This document shows positions 15,284 to 19,416 of a DNA stretch of 19,416 nucleotides, piece after piece. Every line of letters begins with the position of its first letter. Position 1 is the stretch's first letter. Under the pieces are notes generated by a model. The model did not search any database, was not told where the DNA came from, and was given only the letters and a program-made list of their open reading frames with translations. The DNA is taken from the NCBI GenBank assembly GCA_910578865.1, contig CAJTRM010000040.1:1-19416 (forward strand). The letters are read 5' to 3'. A program made the translations under genes and the position numbers. Origin of the DNA: an uncultured Dorea sp. (lineage in GTDB: Bacteria > Bacillota_A > Clostridia > Lachnospirales > Lachnospiraceae).

Positions 15284-16568
15284 GTACGCTGATCTCCTCG
15301 CCGATCTGTACTTCAATCAGTTTTAGTTCTGTTTTGGCTATTACTGTATGACGACAGCCGGCGCTCATGGCAATAACATCTCCTGTCTTAATATTTTGCA
15401 CCATACCGTCAACAATTGTCTTTCCCGATCCTGCAATAACAACCCACACTTCATCACGGTTTTTATGGCTGTGATAATTCATCGAATGACCGGGATTCAA
15501 AGTCACCTTAATGGTCATACTCCCATTTTCTACATCCACGACCTTAAAGCTCCCCCACGACTTTTCAGCAAACATCGTCCGCTGCTCCAGTCTGTCCACA
15601 TAAGGTTTGATGTAGGAGCTGTGCTGTTTATCCGATACCAGAATCCCCTCCGGAGATGCAGAGATGACTACATCCTGCAATCCCATTGCAAGAACCGGTA
15701 CATCCATTTCATTTATAATATGAACCCCGGAGCATACGTCATCCAGAATTCCCTGACCAATCACAGGATCTGCTACCGCCTCCGTAAGAGTATTCCAGGT
15801 TCCGATATCCCTCCATTCCCCGGTAAAACGCTGGACCTCAATGTGCGCCTCCTTCTCCACAACGGCATAGTCAAAAGAAATCTTCTCCAGAGAATCATAT
15901 TTGTTATACAGATCCTCATAATCTGTAAAGCTTATTAATTCATGCGCCCTTTTCAGAATATAGCTTAACTTACAGGCAAACACACCTCCGTTCCACAATG
16001 CTCCCTGTGAAATATACTCCTTTGCAGCGTCAGCCGTCGGCTTTTCCTTAAAGGATCTGACAGCGGAGACCTCACCCTCATTCTCCGGAATGATGTATCC
16101 ATATTTCTCCGAAGGATATGTAGGTTCTATCCCCATCAACACCAGATTCGTTTCTCCGGTCTCCGCACGGCGGGACAGCTCTTTCAGAGCCTGGAAATAT
16201 ACGTTTTCTACATACGGATCCACCGGGCATATGACTACAGACGCTTCACGATCCACATTCCTGACATCCACAAGATATGCTGCTGTCAGTGCAATCGCAG
16301 GAAATGTATCCCTTCTGCACGGTTCTATCGACACGTCAATATCATCTCCGAGCTGATTGCGCACTGCAGATGCCTGGCACCTGGAAGTTGCAACTGTAAT
16401 GCCTGCATTCGGATCCGCCTGTTTGATCTGGCGATGGATGCGCTGGAGCATAGACTCGTATCCGCCGTCTTCCTTTTTAAAAATCTTTATAAACTGCTTG
16501 GATCTGATATTATTTGACAGCGGCCACAAACGTTGCCCGGAACCACCCGATAACAATACAATATTCAT
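15243..16568 (-). CDS. manC: Mannose-1-phosphate guanylyltransferase with C-terminal cupin domain
   Basis: Makes GDP-mannose from mannose-1-phosphate and GTP. The 441 residues begin with a nucleotidyltransferase domain carrying the pyrophosphorylase signature LLSGGSGQRLWPLS, followed by the sugar-phosphate motif FKEKPT and WNGGVFAC. The C-terminal cupin (about 345-430) has NPGHSMNYHSHKNRDEVWVV with the HxH metal pair, as in bifunctional type II phosphomannose isomerase/guanylyltransferases. Since a separate manA follows, the cupin may be structural or redundant. AAAGGAGA lies 8 nt before the ATG. The 3' end overlaps manA by 41 bp, suggesting coupled translation. It lies directly downstream of gmd. 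Confidence 0.94.
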   Translation of the reverse strand: MNIVLLSGGSGQRLWPLSNNIRSKQFIKIFKKEDGGYESMLQRIHRQIKQADPNAGITVATSRCQASAVRNQLGDDIDVSIEPCRRDTFPAIALTAAYLVDVRNVDREASVVICPVDPYVENVYFQALKELSRRAETGETNLVLMGIEPTYPSEKYGYIIPENEGEVSAVRSFKEKPTADAAKEYISQGALWNGGVFACKLSYILKRAHELISFTDYEDLYNKYDSLEKISFDYAVVEKEAHIEVQRFTGEWRDIGTWNTLTEAVADPVIGQGILDDVCSGVHIINEMDVPVLAMGLQDVVISASPEGILVSDKQHSSYIKPYVDRLEQRTMFAEKSWGSFKVVDVENGSMTIKVTLNPGHSMNYHSHKNRDEVWVVIAGSGKTIVDGMVQNIKTGDVIAMSAGCRHTVIAKTELKLIEVQIGEEISVHDKQKFELEYNRE

Positions 16569-16610
16569 GTGTCTTATCTCCTTTGCCCATCCATAGTTTT
16601 CAAATGTCGT

Positions 16611-17651
16611 TTATCTTAGCCGACGCTCCTTTTGAGCCAGCCTCCTGTCATGCTGAGCCATAATTTCCACCAGCTGCCCATAGGTGGTAGCCTGCGGATT
16701 CCAGCCAAGCAGCGTTTTGGCCTTTGTCGGGTCTCCCCATAAATTGTTAACATCTGTCGGCCTGAACCATTTCGGATTTATACACACAACCATCTGACCG
16801 GTCTGTGCGTCATAACCTTTCTCATCAATCCCTGTACCTTCCCAGCGAACCGTGATCCCATTGGCTGCAAAGGCACGTTCTGTAAAATCTCTTACTGTGT
16901 GCTGTTCTCCGGTAGCAATGACAAAATCTTCCGGGGTATCATGCTGCAGCATAAGCCACATGCACTCCACATAATCCTTCGCGTAACCCCAGTCCCGGAG
17001 GGAATCCATGTTGCCAAGCTCCAGATGATCCTGGAGGCCTTCCGCAATGCGTCCTGCCGCCAGCGTAATCTTACGCGTCACAAAAGTTTCACCGCGGCGC
17101 TCTGATTCATGATTAAACAAAATCCCATTTACTGCAAACATCCCATAAGCTTCCCGGTACTCCTTTACCATCCAGAAACCGTATTGCTTTGCAATTGCAT
17201 ATGGCGAATATGGGTGAAACGGGGTCGTCTCCCTTTGAGGGATTTCCTCCACCTTACCAAACAACTCCGACGTTGACGCCTGATATACCTTAGTTTTTTT
17301 TGCCAGTCCTAAAATGCGGCAGGCCTCTAATATACGCAGTACTCCAAGAGCATCTACATCACCGGAATACTCCGGAACATCAAAAGAAACCTGAACATGG
17401 GACTGTGCCGCCAGATTATAGATCTCGTCAGGCCCGATTCCCTGAATGATCCTCAGAATAGAAGAGGAATCAGAAAGATCTCCGTCATGCAGGGTAACTT
17501 TCTCTATGAAATGGCTGATCCGCTCTGTATTACAACCGGAACTGCGCCGGATAACTCCGTGTACTTCATATCCCTTCTCCAGAAGAAATTCTGCCAGATA
17601 GGAACCGTCCTGCCCGGTAATACCTGTAATCAATACTTTTTTTGCACTCAT
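16611..17651 (-). CDS. gmd: GDP-mannose 4,6-dehydratase
   Basis: Converts GDP-D-mannose to GDP-4-keto-6-deoxy-D-mannose, the first committed step to GDP-L-fucose. The 346-residue extended SDR protein has the NADP-binding motif GITGQDGSYL (10-19), the RR pair in VIRRSS, and catalytic T127, E129, Y151 and K155 (TSE and YAIAK). The segment FNHESERRGETFVTRKIT is diagnostic of Gmd. The ATG at 17651 is chosen over an adjacent GTG because AGGTGA lies 7 nt upstream. It sits between fcl and manC with short gaps, so one operon is likely. Confidence 0.96.
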   Translation of the reverse strand: MSAKKVLITGITGQDGSYLAEFLLEKGYEVHGVIRRSSGCNTERISHFIEKVTLHDGDLSDSSSILRIIQGIGPDEIYNLAAQSHVQVSFDVPEYSGDVDALGVLRILEACRILGLAKKTKVYQASTSELFGKVEEIPQRETTPFHPYSPYAIAKQYGFWMVKEYREAYGMFAVNGILFNHESERRGETFVTRKITLAAGRIAEGLQDHLELGNMDSLRDWGYAKDYVECMWLMLQHDTPEDFVIATGEQHTVRDFTERAFAANGITVRWEGTGIDEKGYDAQTGQMVVCINPKWFRPTDVNNLWGDPTKAKTLLGWNPQATTYGQLVEIMAQHDRRLAQKERRLR

Positions 17652-17700
17652 CACGTACTCACCTTCTTATTTTTATTTTTCCTGTAAGAATCCAATTTCT

Positions 17701-18645
17701 TCAATGATTTAGATACCATTGATATGTTTTCTCCAGCCCTTCCCTTAACCCTGTCTGATATCTCCATCCGGCATTGTTTAGTTTTGAACAATCCATCATC
17801 TTGCGCGGCATGCCGTCAGGTTTACTTGTATCATACACAATATTACCTTCAAACCCGACAACTGATCTGACGAGCTCAGCCAGTTCCCGTATAGAAACAT
17901 CTGTGCCGCTTCCGACATTAACGAACTCTTTTCCTTTATAAGTCTCCAGTAAATAAACACATGCTTCTGCCATGTCATCGACAAACAGGAATTCTCTCCG
18001 GACATTACCTGTACCCCACACGATCACTTCGGAACGCCCCTCTGTTTTTGCCTCATGAAATTTTCTGATCAAAGCAGAGGCCACATGCGATCTGTCAGGA
18101 TCAAAATTGTCCCCATACCCATAAAGATTGCATGGCATTACGCTGAAATAATCCGCCCCGTATTGCTTATTATACATTTCACATAGTTTCATGCCGGCAA
18201 CCTTGGCAACTGCATACCCTTCATTTGTAGGTTCAAACTTTCCGTCCAGTAAATATTCCTCTTTCATGGGCTGAGGACATAATCGTGGATAAATGCAAGA
18301 AGAACCCAAAAACAAAAGTCGCTTTACTCCGTTTCTGTACGCAGAATGAATCACATTATTCTGAATCATTAAATTATCATACAAGAACATGGCAGGCTCT
18401 TGCATATTTGCCATTATTCCGCCGACCCTGGCAGCCGCCAGAACTACGACATCCGGTTTTTCTTCCTGAAAAAATCTTTCAACATCTGCCTGGATAGTCA
18501 GATCCAATTCCCCGGATGTCCTTAGAACGAAATGAGAATATCCTTTTTCCTCCAACTTTCTGTGAATTGCTGATCCCACCATACCACGGTGTCCTGCTAT
18601 GTATATTCTGTCATTTTTTTCAATCACCATATTAAAGTTCTCCAT
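17701..18645 (-). CDS. fcl: GDP-L-fucose synthase (epimerase/reductase)
   Basis: Epimerises and reduces GDP-4-keto-6-deoxymannose with NADPH to GDP-L-fucose. It has 314 residues with the cofactor motif AGHRGMVGSAI, the family segment LFLGSSCIYP (catalytic S115), Y144 and K148 in YAVAK, and VMPCNLYGYGDNFDPDRSHV. Many relatives have proline before the catalytic tyrosine (EPYAIAK), while this one has glycine. AGGAAG lies 6 nt before the ATG. Also called wcaG in enterobacteria. Its position between the GT11-like gene and gmd ties the operon to fucosylation. Confidence 0.96.
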   Translation of the reverse strand: MENFNMVIEKNDRIYIAGHRGMVGSAIHRKLEEKGYSHFVLRTSGELDLTIQADVERFFQEEKPDVVVLAAARVGGIMANMQEPAMFLYDNLMIQNNVIHSAYRNGVKRLLFLGSSCIYPRLCPQPMKEEYLLDGKFEPTNEGYAVAKVAGMKLCEMYNKQYGADYFSVMPCNLYGYGDNFDPDRSHVASALIRKFHEAKTEGRSEVIVWGTGNVRREFLFVDDMAEACVYLLETYKGKEFVNVGSGTDVSIRELAELVRSVVGFEGNIVYDTSKPDGMPRKMMDCSKLNNAGWRYQTGLREGLEKTYQWYLNH

Positions 18646-18669
18646 TTCTATCTTCCTGTTACGATATCC

Positions 18670-19341
18670 CTACACTTTACGGGCTGTGGGGTTAACCACC
18701 AATTCAAGATTATAATCCATCAATGCCGCTAAATAGCAAAACGAGCTGTTTGACATAATCATTCCCCGGCACATACTTAAAAGCTGCATGTCTATGTAAT
18801 TTTTTCCGTCTATATTCCCGGAAATATAAATCGTATCTTTTGCCAGATTCAACCCTAATTTTTTTTCGTTTTCCCTGCACCATTCAATATCGTCAGATAC
18901 GACAAAGAAAATGGCCTCAGAATTTTCTGCTATAACATTTTTGCATGCATTTTCATAATATTCCGGAGGCATATCCCATCCAATCGTCACAAAATCTCCA
19001 CGCCTGATATGGATTCCCACCGAAAAGCTGTTTTGAATCTGTCCCGCATATTTCCGGTTCTTTTCATCCTTTAATTCCGGAAACCGGAGTTCTTCCATCA
19101 TTTGCTCCCTATAATGGTAAAACCAGTCCCCATTGATCCAATATCCATGATAATAAAGATTTTCATAGGGTAGCTTTATAATCTCCGGATAGAATCCATT
19201 CATCTCAGTTTTGACAACTGCTCCCTTAAAATCCACGTCTTCGCTTTCCTTCACCACAACGACCGGGAGGCCCATATTCAGAAAAATCTGGGGCATACTG
19301 AGTTTTTCCTCCTTTTGCAGACGGATAATTTCATTCCACAC
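18670..19341 (-). CDS. GT11 alpha-1,2-fucosyltransferase-like protein, N-terminally truncated or pseudogene
   Basis: Resembles family GT11 fucosyltransferases, which move fucose from GDP-fucose to galactose-type acceptors on surface glycans. Visible are the GDP-fucose-binding motif HIRRGD (111-116), the FFVVSDD strand (145-151) and SNSSFCYLAAL (197-207), the counterpart of the GT11 NSSFSWW motif. It has only 223 residues from a GTG start with no good ribosome site, against about 290 in the family, and lacks the N-terminal GGLGNQMFQ motif. In-frame sequence upstream of the GTG (KFELSNYFEQD) continues the family similarity but is cut by TAA at 19383-19381. Either the gene is inactivated by a nonsense change or this is a shortened variant; its 5' part lies outside the window. 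It looks more AT-rich than its neighbours. GDP-fucose for it would come from fcl. Confidence 0.75.
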   Translation of the reverse strand: MWNEIIRLQKEEKLSMPQIFLNMGLPVVVVKESEDVDFKGAVVKTEMNGFYPEIIKLPYENLYYHGYWINGDWFYHYREQMMEELRFPELKDEKNRKYAGQIQNSFSVGIHIRRGDFVTIGWDMPPEYYENACKNVIAENSEAIFFVVSDDIEWCRENEKKLGLNLAKDTIYISGNIDGKNYIDMQLLSMCRGMIMSNSSFCYLAALMDYNLELVVNPTARKV

Positions 19342-19416
19342 ATCCTGCTCAAAGTAATTACTTAACTCAAACTTCCCACATTAAAAATGGGATTTGCTCC
19401 TTGAAAAATCAATACT

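Overview
The window (about 19.4 kb) looks like chromosome of an anaerobic gut-type Firmicute, most likely a Lachnospiraceae-like Clostridia member. This is inferred from oxygen-sensitive glycyl-radical enzymes, a trans-4-hydroxy-L-proline dehydratase, AGGAGG-type ribosome sites, sigma-A-like promoters and the families present. No rRNA, tRNA, CRISPR array, transposase or phage gene was found. Apart from one short-chain dehydrogenase gene, every gene lies on the minus strand, so those units are transcribed toward position 1.

Region 1 (1-4056), deoxynucleotide synthesis without oxygen. A 161-bp inverted-repeat element sits at the left edge, just beyond the end of nrdD. nrdD encodes a class III ribonucleotide reductase with a redoxin domain fused to its C terminus. 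Its own promoter is preceded by two NrdR-box-like palindromes 31 bp apart. Upstream lie nrdG, the radical-SAM activase, and a TetR-family regulator, probably one transcription unit with its own strong promoter.

Region 2 (4284-7757), hydroxyproline use. hypE (activase) and hypD (glycyl-radical dehydratase) form a tight, translationally coupled pair with a strong terminator behind it. Their promoter is unusual: its -35 box lies inside the perfect 21-bp terminator stem of the upstream gene, and a 30-bp interrupted palindrome covers the -10/start region. With nrdDG, two glycyl-radical enzyme/activase pairs lie within 7.5 kb.

Region 3 (7770-13236): a DUF1848 protein with a C-terminal CX3CX2C motif, a small HD-domain protein resembling stand-alone ppGpp hydrolases, and a large RND exporter with an inserted coiled coil of about 245 residues. 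The RND gene and the plus-strand gene at 13469 (EF-P 5-aminopentanone reductase-like) diverge from overlapping promoters, with a palindrome across the RND -10 box.

Region 4 (14212-19416), GDP-L-fucose supply and fucosylation: manA, manC, gmd and fcl, plus a family GT11 fucosyltransferase-like gene at the right edge. Phosphomannomutase is the only step from fructose-6-phosphate to GDP-L-fucose not encoded here. The transferase reading frame is cut by an in-frame stop near its N terminus, so it may be a decayed or truncated gene. A long hairpin ends this operon against the convergent reductase gene.

I did not find a convincing wholly new multi-gene system. The points most worth a second look are the NrdD-redoxin fusion with its paired NrdR boxes, the terminator-embedded hyp promoter with its operator-like palindrome, the coiled-coil RND protein, the DUF1848 protein and the interrupted fucosyltransferase.
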